A DNA stretch of 39,971 bases from Rhodospirillales bacterium (GTDB lineage: Bacteria > Pseudomonadota > Alphaproteobacteria > BOG-932 > Roseiterribacteraceae), in contig JAQGIF010000278.1 in the NCBI GenBank assembly GCA_028291345.1, forward strand, positions 1 to 39,971, written 5' to 3'. Made by a program: the position numbers and the translations under genes. Below the pieces are notes generated by a model. It was given only the letters and a program-made list of their open reading frames with translations. It ran no database searches and was not told the origin of the DNA. Positions 1-8,666 of the stretch are shown piece after piece. Positions within the stretch are counted from its first letter, which is position 1. Each line of letters begins with the position of its first letter.

Positions 1-2
1 TA

Positions 3-29
3 CACAATTTATTGTGCGCTGCGGCACAA
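3..29. promoter_or_regulatory. Overlapping palindromes upstream of the TonB receptor
   Basis: Two perfect inverted repeats share an arm. CACAAT-TT-ATTGTG lies at 3-16, and TTGTGC-GCTGCG-GCACAA lies at 12-29. A weaker CACAAG-ATTGTC follows at 25-36. The cluster sits about 75 bases before the receptor start, where an operator or a pair of alternative RNA hairpins could act. No regulator can be named from the sequence, and the element may extend beyond the window edge. Confidence 0.4.
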
Positions 30-102
30 GATTGTCGAAATTCATATCGGCATAGTGAGATCAATAAACAATCTAACTTTAACCTTATGCAAGGGACCGA
101 CC

Positions 103-2421
103 ATGTCTGAGTTCTCGAGGTTTTTTAAGCGCACCACTTTTATTACCCCTTGTGTGTTCATGAGTTTGGCATGGACGGTTGCGCCGGCTCACGCTCAAAC
201 GGCTGACGCGCCGGCGGCCTCTGGCGGTGCGCCCGGCCAGGGCCTGGAAGAAATCGTGGTCACGGCGGAACGGCGGACCACCAACATCCAGAAGACGGCG
301 CTGGCGCTCACCGCGATCTCCGCCGACGCGCTGGTAAAGTCGAACGTCACCCAGCTGGTCGATATCAACGGCCGGGTTCCGAGCCTGGAGATCACCAAGA
401 GCTCAGGCTACGAGACGGTCGTCACCATTCGCGGCGTCGGCCTTGAGACACCGGAAAACGCCCTGACCACCAGTCCCGGCATTTCGCTGTTCATCGACGG
501 CGTCTATGTCGCCAACACCATTTCGCTCGATCAGACGCTGTTCGACATCGATCATATCGAGATCTTGCGCGGCCCGCAGGGCGCGTTGTATGGGCAGAGT
601 TCGACCGGCGGCGCGATCAGCATCGTCACCAAGCAACCCAAGCTCGGGGAATTGAGCGGAACCGCCGACGTCACCTTCGGCGACTACGCTCTTCACCGTG
701 AACGCGCCGAGATCAACGTGCCGCTGGGCGACAGCTTCGCGCTGCGCGCCTCGGTGCAGGAATATGCCCATGACGGCTTTACCAAGGACAATTTTTTCAA
801 GAACTATTATCTCGACGATGCCGGCGACACGAGCGGCAAGATCGCGCTGCTGTGGAAGCCGACGGACGATTTCTCCGCCACGCTGACGACGCAGTTCTAC
901 AGTTCCGACTTCAATGGTTCGGCGCAGAAGGACCTGCGGGATCCTAATCCGGACCCCTATGTCGTGACCCAGGACTATCCGGCCCGCTTCGCGCTCAACA
1001 CCAACATCACCCACCTCAATCTCGAGTGGGACCTGCCGTGGTTTACGGTCAAGTCGGTCAGCGCCTATCAATATCTCGACCACCACCAACAGGAAGACGG
1101 TTCGCGCAGCGCTTTCAGCCTGATCGGCGCCTATGACAATGTCGCTGCCTGGAACACCAAGCTGCAGAACTACAACGAAGAGTTCGACATCCTCTCCAAC
1201 GGCGACACCAACTTCGACTGGGTCACCGGCGTATTCGTGCTCAGCCAGAAGACCCGGCAGTTTGTCGCGGAGTTCGGCGGCAGCAACGCAAATGCCAGCT
1301 TCCTGGTGACCCCCGACATTGAAACCCACGCGCCGTCGAACCTGACCTTCGGCCAAAACCTTCTGGTCAATCACGCGTCCTATGCCTGGTTCGCCCAAGG
1401 CACCTACCACATCACCGACGCATTGCGCCTGACGGCGGGCGTCCGCGTCAACTACGACTCCTATTCAGCGCTCGCCGCGAATTTCTCGGGTCGCAACGCG
1501 GTAAACCCTGTTCAGTCGACGAGCAACTATACCGACACGGTGCCGACTTGGCGCGGCGAACTGGATTACGACCTGACCCCCGACAATATGCTCTATGGCA
1601 GCGTGTCGCGCGGCTACAAGCCGGGTGGCGTCAACACGCCCGGCTTTAGTTTTTTCCACGTTCCGACATTCAGCCCGGAAACCAACACCGCCTTCGAAGT
1701 CGGATCGAAGAATCAGTTCCTCGACAAGCATCTGCGGGCCAACTTCGCGGCATTCTATTACGTCTATAAGAACATGCAGTTCATCTATACCGATCCGATC
1801 CCCTTCGGCGGGGCGATCACGAACATTCCATCCACCCATATCTGGGGGGGAGAAGCCGAGCTGTCCTATACCGGCGGTCCGCAGGACCGGCTCCATGTCG
1901 ACAGCACGCTGTCGCTCGAGGATGGCGAGGTTCAGGGGTCCTACAAGTCCATCAATTCGACCATCCAGGCAAATATCATCGCCACCGCCCCCGGCTGCCA
2001 ATTCGGCGGTCAGTTCTATAATCCGGCCTGCTGGAACGCCGAACTCGCCGCGGCACGCGATATCGGCGGCAACCAGCCGGCGAAAATGCCCAGCGTGCTC
2101 GCCTCCCTCGCCCTATCCTACGACTTCCCGGTCTATGCCGGCACGCTCACGCCGCGGGTCGAGTACGTCTATCGGGGAAGCTTCTGGCAGCGCATCTTCA
2201 ACCAACCCGGGATCGACAAGGTCCCTGGCTACAGCCTGGTCAACCTGAATTTCGAATACGTCCCCGACGACAGCCCGGTCAAAGTCCAGTTCTCCGTCTC
2301 TAACCTCTTTGACGAAGCCGGCGTCAATTCACGCTACACAGATCCCTACGGCACCTTCACAACGTCGCAGCAGTTCATCCCGCCACGCCAAGTCATGGGG
2401 ACAGTCTCCTACTCATTCTGA
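103..2421 (+). CDS. TonB-dependent outer-membrane receptor
   Basis: Predicted outer-membrane beta-barrel importer of 772 residues, energised by TonB-ExbBD. A signal peptide ends near AHA/QT at residue 31. A TonB box (EEIVVTAERR, about residues 49-58) comes next. The plug domain follows, with the recognisable stretches TIRGVG and EILRGPQGALYGQSSTGGAI. The barrel ends in a C-terminal strand finishing in SYSF, with the terminal Phe typical of BAM substrates. I chose the ATG at 103 over an upstream in-frame start at 55 because it directly precedes the signal peptide and has an AAGGGA ribosome-binding site. The length is normal for sphingomonad receptors of the FecA/CirA type. The neighbouring catabolic genes suggest it imports their substrate, but the ligand cannot be read from the sequence. 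Confidence 0.95.
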   Translation: MSEFSRFFKRTTFITPCVFMSLAWTVAPAHAQTADAPAASGGAPGQGLEEIVVTAERRTTNIQKTALALTAISADALVKSNVTQLVDINGRVPSLEITKSSGYETVVTIRGVGLETPENALTTSPGISLFIDGVYVANTISLDQTLFDIDHIEILRGPQGALYGQSSTGGAISIVTKQPKLGELSGTADVTFGDYALHRERAEINVPLGDSFALRASVQEYAHDGFTKDNFFKNYYLDDAGDTSGKIALLWKPTDDFSATLTTQFYSSDFNGSAQKDLRDPNPDPYVVTQDYPARFALNTNITHLNLEWDLPWFTVKSVSAYQYLDHHQQEDGSRSAFSLIGAYDNVAAWNTKLQNYNEEFDILSNGDTNFDWVTGVFVLSQKTRQFVAEFGGSNANASFLVTPDIETHAPSNLTFGQNLLVNHASYAWFAQGTYHITDALRLTAGVRVNYDSYSALAANFSGRNAVNPVQSTSNYTDTVPTWRGELDYDLTPDNMLYGSVSRGYKPGGVNTPGFSFFHVPTFSPETNTAFEVGSKNQFLDKHLRANFAAFYYVYKNMQFIYTDPIPFGGAITNIPSTHIWGGEAELSYTGGPQDRLHVDSTLSLEDGEVQGSYKSINSTIQANIIATAPGCQFGGQFYNPACWNAELAAARDIGGNQPAKMPSVLASLALSYDFPVYAGTLTPRVEYVYRGSFWQRIFNQPGIDKVPGYSLVNLNFEYVPDDSPVKVQFSVSNLFDEAGVNSRYTDPYGTFTTSQQFIPPRQVMGTVSYSF

Positions 2422-2445
2422 TCGTCCCAGGCCTGAACTTTCCCG

Positions 2446-2487
2446 AGAAGGGGCTTGCGGCGCCGCAAAAGGCCACAAGCCCCTTCT
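2446..2487 (+). terminator. Stem-loop after the TonB receptor
   Basis: A 12-base-pair perfect stem (arms 2446-2457 and 2476-2487, core AAGGGGCTTG/CAAGCCCCTT) begins 24 bases after the receptor stop. The 18-base loop contains its own GCGGCGCCGC palindrome. The run of T after the stem is weak, so it may be an attenuating or RNA-stabilising hairpin rather than a strong intrinsic terminator. Confidence 0.6.
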
Positions 2488-2500
2488 TCATGAGGTCATC

Positions 2501-2903
2501 GTGATTGTCGTTTCCAGCATCAATATCTTCGCCCGTGAGCTTGACCGCTTGATCGCCCTTCTATGTCGACCTGTTCGGGTTCGGCGAAAACTTGGAGCAG
2601 CGCGGGCCGATCTATCGCGCTCTCGATGGCGGCGGCGTAGCGATCGGCTTCAACGCCGCGGAGACTTATCGGTTGCTGAATATCGATGAATTTCCACCAC
2701 CGGCCGGCGTCAGATCCTTATTGACCTTCGAGGCGGCGGATCATGACGCTGTCGCACGACTGACCGTCCAGGGCAAAACCTTAGGCGCCACGATCATCAA
2801 GGCGCCTTACGGAACGTTCTACGGCTCGCGCCAATCGGTCCTGCGCGATCCCGAAGGCCAAGTGCTCCGGATCAACGCCTTTCAATCAGTGGCTGCGTCG
2901 TGA
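2501..2903 (+). pseudogene. VOC-family protein with a +1 frameshift
   Basis: The region encodes a single-domain vicinal-oxygen-chelate (glyoxalase/bleomycin-resistance/dioxygenase superfamily) protein of about 134 residues, split between two frames. The first part starts at a GTG (2501) after a GAGG site and reads VIVVSSINIFARELDRLIA. At the CCC of 2556-2558 one extra base throws the frame. Skipping it continues as FYVDLFGFGENLEQRGPIYR and runs to 2903, which restores the usual VOC beta-alpha-beta start. An ATG at 2592 would give only a truncated 103-residue product. The cause may be a real mutation, a sequencing error in a homopolymer, or, less likely, programmed slippage. The stop overlaps the next gene by four bases (GTGA), so the two were translated together. 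Confidence 0.75.
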
Positions 2904-3880
2904 GTGTATATGAACCGAGTCAGGCAGCCGAACATATCCCGATTGTAGATTTCTCTGGCGCCTTCTCTTCCGATCCCGCGATACGCCACGCGGTGGCGCG
3001 GGAAATCCACAGGGCCGGTTGCGAGACCGGATTCTTTTACCTGAAGGGCCACGGAGTGCCGGCGGAGATCATGGCGCGGCAACTCATTTTTTCGCGGCTT
3101 TTCTTCGAACAGCCCCTCGAAAAGAAGCTCGAAATCCGCATGGCCAATTCCCCGCACATGCGCGGCTACGATCCGATCGGCGGCCAGGCACTGGATGTAG
3201 ATTCGCCACCCGATCTCAAGGAAAGCCTGGTGCTGGGGCGCGACCTCGGGCCGGACCATCCGCTTGTCCAGCGTGGAATTCCGTTCGAAGGAGCGAATCA
3301 ATGGCCTACCGGTATCGCTAGGTTTCGGCCGCAGATGGAAGCCTATGCCGCTGAGATGATCCGCCTTGGCCGGCGCCTGGGTGCGATGCTCGCCTTGTCG
3401 CTCGACCTGCCCGAGGATTATCTGGAAGAAGGCTTGGCCGAGCCCAACTGTGCCGTTCGGCTGCTGCGCTATCCTCCGCACCCCTCGGATGCCGCCCTTA
3501 ACCAGCTGGGCGCCGGTGCCCACACGGACTGGGGTCTCCTGACAATCCTGCTACAGGATGGCCGGGGTGGGCTGGAGGTTCGCAGCACCGACGGCGTTTG
3601 GCTTCGCACCGACCCGCTTCCCGGCGCCTTCGTCATCAATTTGGGCGACATGGTCCCGCGCATGACAAATGGGCTGTATCATTCCAACTATCACCGCGTA
3701 CTCAACAATATTGGCGGCACCGATCGTTACTCCGTCGCAACCTTCTTCAATCCGCCTTACGACTATGTGTTTGCATGCGTGCCAACTTGTCTGCGGCCCG
3801 GAGTGGAAGCGCCGCCACCCTGCAGCTTCGGCGAGCACATTCAGGACATGATGAACCGAACCCGAGCAACGCCACCCTGA
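2900..3880 (+). CDS. Isopenicillin N synthase-like 2OG-Fe(II) oxygenase
   Basis: Soluble non-haem iron oxygenase of 326 residues, expected to use Fe(II) and usually 2-oxoglutarate to hydroxylate, desaturate or cyclise a small substrate. The N-terminal DIOX_N region starts at IPIVDFSGAF (about 13-22) and includes GFFYLKGHGV. The double-stranded beta-helix core carries the iron triad H208-x-D210 (AHTDWG) and H265 (SNYHRV). R277-x-S279 (RYS) would bind the 2-oxoglutarate carboxylate. It starts at GTG 2900, overlapping the frameshifted VOC gene by four bases, so expression is probably coupled. It converges on the extradiol dioxygenase with a 36-base gap. The substrate is unknown; the catabolic neighbours suggest a degradation step rather than antibiotic synthesis. 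Confidence 0.9.
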   Translation: MSVYEPSQAAEHIPIVDFSGAFSSDPAIRHAVAREIHRAGCETGFFYLKGHGVPAEIMARQLIFSRLFFEQPLEKKLEIRMANSPHMRGYDPIGGQALDVDSPPDLKESLVLGRDLGPDHPLVQRGIPFEGANQWPTGIARFRPQMEAYAAEMIRLGRRLGAMLALSLDLPEDYLEEGLAEPNCAVRLLRYPPHPSDAALNQLGAGAHTDWGLLTILLQDGRGGLEVRSTDGVWLRTDPLPGAFVINLGDMVPRMTNGLYHSNYHRVLNNIGGTDRYSVATFFNPPYDYVFACVPTCLRPGVEAPPPCSFGEHIQDMMNRTRATPP

Positions 3881-3916
3881 GAAGTCGTTGCGCGTGCAGG
3901 TTGAAGGCGGGGCCGA

Positions 3917-4720
3917 CTAGCCGAAATGAAAGGCAGAGACAGGCTTACCCCAGATGGTTCCGCTGAAAGCGTGATGTCCGGCCTCTCCCGTCCCGGCACC
4001 GGCGGCGACCATTAGCGGCAGAAGATGCTCCTCGCGCGGATGGCAGACGCGTGCGCCGGGCGCCGCGCTCCATTGCGCGAGTCCGGCCTCGCGCTCCGCG
4101 ATCGGGCCATCGCACAGCGTATCCGTCAGCCAACGATCAAATGCTTCGGCCGGCACGCAGGCACGCGGATCGCCCAGCGCCGGCAAATTATGAAAGCTAA
4201 GTCCGCTGCCGATGATCAGGATATTTTGCGTGCGCAGCGGCGCCAGCGCCTTGCCGATGGCGATATGCTGTGCGGGGTCAAGACCGGCCTGCAACGAAAG
4301 CTGCAGGATCGGGATGTCGGCCTGGGGAAAGGCGACTTTCAACGGGATGAAGATGCCGTGGTCGTAACCGCGTTTCAACTCTTCATCGCTCTCGATTCCG
4401 GCTTCGGCCAGGAGGCCGCGAACCTTACGGGCGAGATCGGGCGCCCCCGGCGCGGGATAGGTCAGCTGATAGGTGTGGGGTGGGAAATTATAATAATCGA
4501 ACAGCAGTCCGGGCCTCGCCGCCGCCAGAACCGTGGGCTTCTTCATCTCCCAATGACCGGAAATGACCAGCAGGGCATCCGGACGGGCCGGGAGCATCGA
4601 GGGCAGATTACGCAGATAGTCGCCCATCGCCACCCAGCGCGCCGGCTCGTCGGCCGGCGGATCCATGAAGAAGCAGGGGCCGCCTCCGTGCGGAAGGTAG
4701 ATCGAAGGTTGCATCATCAC
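3917..4720 (-). CDS. DODA-type class III extradiol ring-cleavage dioxygenase
   Basis: Probable cytoplasmic LigB-superfamily dioxygenase of the 4,5-DOPA dioxygenase (YgiD-like) branch, which opens catecholic rings with a single-domain Zn/Fe site. Candidate metal ligands and active-site residues are H11 (LPHGGGP), H56 (SGHWE), H177 (LSFHN) and H232 (EEHLLPL), with H121 in YDHG as a likely acid/base. The length (265-267 residues) is normal for the branch. The start is ambiguous: GTG 4720, ATG 4717 and ATG 4714 are consecutive, and none has a strong ribosome-binding site. It lies 120 bases after the aldolase on the same strand, so the two probably form an operon in which ring cleavage and aldol cleavage act in one pathway. 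The ring substrate is not known. Confidence 0.9.
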   Translation of the reverse strand: MMMQPSIYLPHGGGPCFFMDPPADEPARWVAMGDYLRNLPSMLPARPDALLVISGHWEMKKPTVLAAARPGLLFDYYNFPPHTYQLTYPAPGAPDLARKVRGLLAEAGIESDEELKRGYDHGIFIPLKVAFPQADIPILQLSLQAGLDPAQHIAIGKALAPLRTQNILIIGSGLSFHNLPALGDPRACVPAEAFDRWLTDTLCDGPIAEREAGLAQWSAAPGARVCHPREEHLLPLMVAAGAGTGEAGHHAFSGTIWGKPVSAFHFG

Positions 4721-4840
4721 AGCTTACCGATTTCGTATTGCAAGAGCGGTATATGGTCTCGGCGCCACCGCCACGAAAGCCCGTTTATGATCCAGGCCGA
4801 AGCAGGCGTCTTGATCTTCGCCGCATGGATGTTTGTGGAT

Positions 4841-5629
4841 TCAGACGCTCCCGGCGTTCGACTTGGCATCGTCAAGAGCAGCCGACAGATCTTTCCGAAT
4901 ACGGCGGCTCTCAGCGAGCATGAAGCTCTGATCCGAGCCGCAGACGAAAACGGTGATACCGAGCCCCAAAAGATCGGGGATCTCCCCGGTGTCGCCGATG
5001 AAGATACCTACCGTTCGGCCATGGCGGCGCCCGGCTTCGGCTGTTGCGGCAACGGCTGCGACGACTTTCGGGTCGCGCTGACTGTCGACTCCGAGAGACA
5101 AGGCAAGGTCGGCGCGACCCAGGAACATACAGTCCAGCTGATCGATTGCGGCGATTGCGTTAAGGTGAGAGAGGGCCGCCTCGTCTTCGATCTGGCACCA
5201 GACAGAACTCTCGTGATCCGCTGTCTGGCGATAGGTGACCGGATCGATGGTTCCATAACCGCCAGCGCGGGTTGATGGAGAAAAGCCGCGCCGGCCACCC
5301 GCATATTTCGTGGCGCCGAGCGCCCGCGTTGCGGCCTCGGTGCTGGCAATATGCGGAACGACGACACCGGCCGCGCCGAGATCGAGCACTTGGCCGATCG
5401 AGGCCGGAGTCAGTTCAGGAACGCGAACAAGGCACGGGAGGGAGGCACCTCGCCCGGCCATTACCATCCGATCCAACGTTGGCAGATCGAAGGGGGCATG
5501 CTCGGCATCGATAATTGCAAAATCGAGCCCGGCCGCTCCGATGATTTCCGGAATTTGGTGTGAGGCGGTCTTGATGAACGTGCCGAGCAGCACCGAGCCA
5601 CCCCGGACGCAGTCTCGAAATCTTCGCAT
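4841..5629 (-). CDS. HpcH/HpaI-family class II pyruvate aldolase
   Basis: Predicted metal-dependent aldolase that splits a 2-oxo acid to pyruvate plus an aldehyde, like HpaI (4-hydroxy-2-oxoheptanedioate) and GarL (dehydro-deoxyglucarate). Counting from the upstream ATG at 5650, the sequence has DAEH at 48-51 with the catalytic His, R76 in VRVP, GVVVPH at 95-100, E155 in QIEDEAA, and D181 in LGRADLA. The Glu and Asp are the expected metal ligands. I prefer the ATG at 5629 to the one at 5650. It has an AAGGA site 11 bases upstream, it gives the usual short N-terminus before LLGTF, and a promoter-like TTGACA lies too close to 5650. It is divergent from iclR across a palindromic operator and upstream of the extradiol dioxygenase. 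Confidence 0.9.
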   Translation of the reverse strand: MRRFRDCVRGGSVLLGTFIKTASHQIPEIIGAAGLDFAIIDAEHAPFDLPTLDRMVMAGRGASLPCLVRVPELTPASIGQVLDLGAAGVVVPHIASTEAATRALGATKYAGGRRGFSPSTRAGGYGTIDPVTYRQTADHESSVWCQIEDEAALSHLNAIAAIDQLDCMFLGRADLALSLGVDSQRDPKVVAAVAATAEAGRRHGRTVGIFIGDTGEIPDLLGLGITVFVCGSDQSFMLAESRRIRKDLSAALDDAKSNAGSV

Positions 5630-5660
5630 GAACGCGTCGTTCCTTCGCATGAGAGGCAGG

Positions 5661-5690
5661 AGCGTAGGAGCCAGGTCAGGGAACTGTCAA
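5661..5690 (-). promoter_or_regulatory. Probable promoter of the aldolase operon
   Basis: On the minus strand a perfect TTGACA (5690-5685) is followed after 18 bases by TACGCT (5666-5661), which matches TATAAT at three positions. Transcription would begin near 5654 and give a leader of about 25 bases before the preferred start at 5629. The likely IclR operator lies about 85 bases upstream. Confidence 0.45.
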
Positions 5691-5773
5691 CGTTGGCGGC
5701 ATTGGCCACCGACAAGTTTTGCTGCTTGACAGCCCAAACTCCGCGTGACAGGTTTTTTCGATAGCGAAACACT

Positions 5774-5790
5774 GTTCCGCTAGGCGGAAC
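5774..5790. promoter_or_regulatory. Candidate IclR operator palindrome
   Basis: GTTCCGC-TAG-GCGGAAC is a perfect inverted repeat with 7-base arms, placed between the divergent aldolase and iclR genes. IclR-family regulators commonly bind short palindromes with TTCC/GGAA half-sites near their own genes, so autoregulation and control of both operons is the natural reading. Direct binding is inferred. Confidence 0.65.
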
Positions 5791-5864
5791 GCTCGGAGCG
5801 GCCTCTGACACTCGTTGAAAAACTTCCCGCAGCTGACGATGCTGGCCTGGCTTCTGTCGATCTC

Positions 5865-6602
5865 GTGCTGAACTTGATCGAGTCGCTAGCGCGATCCGGG
5901 CGACCACGGGCGATGTCCGAAATTGCGCGAGACATGGGCATCTCAAAGACGCGCGTCCACCGGCACCTTAGGGCGCTGGTGCAGCACGGATATGTCCTTC
6001 AGGATCCCGAAACCGAGCGCTACGAGATCGGCATCAAGCTTTTGGTCCTCGGCGAGGCGGTGCGCGATCGCTTCGACGTCCTGACGGCGACACGGCCGGA
6101 AATGGGGCGGCTGCGCGATGAGACCGGCCAGACTGTCACGGTGTCGGCGCTAGTTGAGAATGCGATCGTCGTGCTCGACCTGCTGCAGGGTAAGACGCTG
6201 GTCGAGTTCGGTATCCGGCCGGGCGCAACCCTCGACTTCCACGCCTCCGCGCACGGCCTAATCGCCCTCGCCTATGGACCGTCGTATCTGCTCGAACAGG
6301 TGCTCGAATGCCCTCTGAAAGCGTGGACACCGGCGACGCTGGTCGATCCGGCGAAACTGAAAGTGGAAGTTGAGAAGGTCCGTGGCCGGCGCTGGGCTAC
6401 GGCGGCTGATCAATTGTTAATCGGCGTTAATGCGCTGGCATCGCCGGTCTTCGACTATCGCAACGAATGGCGCGGCTCGATCGCCATTGTCGGATCGACC
6501 CAATTCATCGAGGCGAAACCTTCGGCGCGGCAGCTTGCGTTGGTGGTAGAGGCTGCGTCGGAAGCATCCCGCCGGCTGGGATGGAAAGTGAACCCACAAT
6601 GA
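5865..6602 (+). CDS. IclR-family transcriptional regulator
   Basis: Effector-binding repressor or activator of 245 residues. The N-terminal winged helix-turn-helix covers about residues 1-60 (SEIARDMGISKTRVHRHLRAL is the helix-turn-helix core). The rest is a GAF-like IclR effector domain with typical elements such as SALVENAIVVLDLLQG and ASAHGLIALAYG. The GTG at 5865 is the only standard start that keeps the DNA-binding domain whole; the frame is open back to 5784 without an ATG, GTG or TTG. No clear ribosome-binding site is seen. The stop overlaps the hyuA start (ATGA), so the regulator is the first gene of the operon it probably controls. The effector is likely the pathway substrate or an intermediate. 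Confidence 0.92.
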   Translation: MLNLIESLARSGRPRAMSEIARDMGISKTRVHRHLRALVQHGYVLQDPETERYEIGIKLLVLGEAVRDRFDVLTATRPEMGRLRDETGQTVTVSALVENAIVVLDLLQGKTLVEFGIRPGATLDFHASAHGLIALAYGPSYLLEQVLECPLKAWTPATLVDPAKLKVEVEKVRGRRWATAADQLLIGVNALASPVFDYRNEWRGSIAIVGSTQFIEAKPSARQLALVVEAASEASRRLGWKVNPQ

Positions 6603-8665
6603 CATATTCACTGGCCGTCGATATCGGCGGCACTTTCACGGATGTGGTCTTGCGCGGCGGCGACGGCGCTCTGACGACGGATAAAACCCTGACGACCCAT
6701 CACGACCTGCTGGAGGGCTTCTTCCGCGGTGTCGACCAGGTATTGAGCAAAGCTGGAATCTCGTCCATGGACGTCGACGGCGTCGTCGTCCATGCGACGA
6801 CGATTGTGACGAACGCACTCATCGAGCGCAAGGGATCACCTACCGCGCTGATCGCCACCAAGGGCTTCGGCGATGTCCTCTCAATCCGACACGAGCATCG
6901 CTACGAGATGTACGATCCGCAGATCGAATTCGCGGATCCGCTGATTTCGCACGATCTGACCTTCGAACTCGACGAGCGGATATTGGCGGACGGTGCGGTT
7001 CTGCGCGGCGTCGATACGACGGAAGTCGAAGCCTTGGCCAAAGCGATGCAGGCGAAAGGCGTCGTGTCGGTCGCAATTTGCCTGATCAACGGATTTCGCA
7101 ACCCAGTCAACGAGCAGGCCGTAGCGGCGATCTTGAGGCGCGTGGCTCCGGACCTCTACCTGTCATTGTCCTCCAGCGTCGCGCCGCAAATTCGTGAATA
7201 TCCGCGTACATCCACCACGGCGATCAACGCCTACACGGCGCCGATCACGGAACCCTATCTGCACGGCCTGACGCTCCGGCTTGCCGAGCGGCTCGTTCCC
7301 AACAAGCCGCTGATCATGCTGAGTTCGGGAGGCATCATCGGGGCCGAGATCGCCGGGCGCAATCCGGTCCGCATGATCGAAAGCGGCCCGGCCGCCGGAG
7401 CGTTGGCCGCTTCCTATTATGCCGAGCAGCTAGGTCTCGACCGCCTATTGTCATTCGACATGGGGGGGACCACCGCCAAGGCATGCCTGATCGAGAATCG
7501 CAAACCGCTGATCGCCAGCAGCTTCGAGGTCGATCGGATCTATCGTTTCCGCGAAGGGAGCGGGATGCCGCTCACGATCCCTTCGATCGACATGATCGAG
7601 ATCGGTGCCGGTGGCGGCAGCATCGCCAGCGTCGATGCCCTGGGCTTGTTGAAAGTCGGTCCGCGCAGCGCCGGCTCCGCGCCCGGACCGGCTTGTTATG
7701 GGCAAGGCGGAAAGGAGCCGACGGTTACCGACGCCGACTTGGCGTTGGGGTTGCTTGATGGTGACAATTTCCTGGGCGGCGATATGCGGCTCGACCAGCA
7801 AGCGGCGGAGACGGCGCTTTGGCGTCTAGGTGAAAGGCTTGGGACCGATATTGCGCAGACCGCGTCGGGAATATACCGGGTGGTGGCCGAAACCATGGCC
7901 GCTGCCGCCCGCACCCACGCAACCGACCGCGGTGTCGATTATCGAGGCCTGCCGCTTCTTGCCTTCGGCGGCGCTGGACCGGTGCATGCCTGCGCCGTCG
8001 GGGCCTTGCTGGAGAGTACGTCGGTCATCTTCCCGCCAAACGCGAGTGTCCTTTCGGCATTCGGGACATTGGTGACGTCGGTGCGTTTCGATCTGGTACG
8101 GAGCGCACCGGGCAAGCTCGATGTCTTGGACTGGGACGATGTCGACCGCCTGTTGAGCGAAATGGCCGGGGAGGGACTGGCGGCCTTGGCCGACGCCGGC
8201 TGCCCGCCGGACACGGTCAGCCTCATATTCGGAGCGGACCTGCGCTATTTGGGTCAACAAAACGAAGTCCCCATCACTTTCGAGCACGACCCGCGGGCGG
8301 GGAATGACGTGGAGATGATCCGGCGCATCTTCGAGGCGGCGTATCTGGCGCAATATGGCGTTAACCCTTCCCACGTGCCGATCGAGATCGTCAGTTGGCG
8401 GTTGACCGTTCGTGGTCCGGATATCGCGGTCAACAGCCCCACGACTCCGACTGGCGGATGGGGACAGCCAAAGGCGATGCGTACAATTCTGTTATGGCGC
8501 GAATTGGGCCCGACTGCGGTCTATGACCGAGGCAGCTTGGCGGCCGGACAGACCATGGCGGGGCCCGCGATTATCGAGGAGCGGGAAACGACGATCGTCG
8601 TGCCGCCGGGATGGGATGCCACTATCGACCCTCTCGGCTGCGTCATCGCCAAGCGGAGGGCATAA
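6599..8665 (+). CDS. hyuA: Hydantoinase/oxoprolinase-type ATP-dependent enzyme, subunit A
   Basis: ATPase subunit (688 residues) of the family that includes N-methylhydantoinase, 5-oxoprolinase, caprolactamase and acetone/acetophenone carboxylases. These enzymes use ATP to activate a lactam, hydantoin or ketone by phosphorylation. Visible hallmarks are the N-terminal phosphate-binding DIGGTFTD (8-15), ATTIVTNALIERKG (66-79), the second ASKHA-type motif FDMGGTTAK (286-294), IEIGAGGGSIA (about 333-343), and AFGGAGPVHA (455-464). The ATG at 6599 overlaps the iclR stop by four bases. The partner subunit follows after one base. The substrate cannot be told apart within the family from sequence alone, and the symbol is used in the family sense only. 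Confidence 0.92.
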   Translation: MTYSLAVDIGGTFTDVVLRGGDGALTTDKTLTTHHDLLEGFFRGVDQVLSKAGISSMDVDGVVVHATTIVTNALIERKGSPTALIATKGFGDVLSIRHEHRYEMYDPQIEFADPLISHDLTFELDERILADGAVLRGVDTTEVEALAKAMQAKGVVSVAICLINGFRNPVNEQAVAAILRRVAPDLYLSLSSSVAPQIREYPRTSTTAINAYTAPITEPYLHGLTLRLAERLVPNKPLIMLSSGGIIGAEIAGRNPVRMIESGPAAGALAASYYAEQLGLDRLLSFDMGGTTAKACLIENRKPLIASSFEVDRIYRFREGSGMPLTIPSIDMIEIGAGGGSIASVDALGLLKVGPRSAGSAPGPACYGQGGKEPTVTDADLALGLLDGDNFLGGDMRLDQQAAETALWRLGERLGTDIAQTASGIYRVVAETMAAAARTHATDRGVDYRGLPLLAFGGAGPVHACAVGALLESTSVIFPPNASVLSAFGTLVTSVRFDLVRSAPGKLDVLDWDDVDRLLSEMAGEGLAALADAGCPPDTVSLIFGADLRYLGQQNEVPITFEHDPRAGNDVEMIRRIFEAAYLAQYGVNPSHVPIEIVSWRLTVRGPDIAVNSPTTPTGGWGQPKAMRTILLWRELGPTAVYDRGSLAAGQTMAGPAIIEERETTIVVPPGWDATIDPLGCVIAKRRA

Positions 8666-8666
8666 G

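Noticed and set aside
403-1410. Long minus-strand open frame (335 codons) inside the TonB receptor gene
   Set aside because: It is antisense to a clearly recognisable receptor, its product matches nothing I know, and high GC content creates such frames by chance.
4025-5275. Plus-strand open frame of 416 codons across the dioxygenase and aldolase genes
   Set aside because: It lies opposite two genes with intact family motifs, and its product has no recognisable domain.
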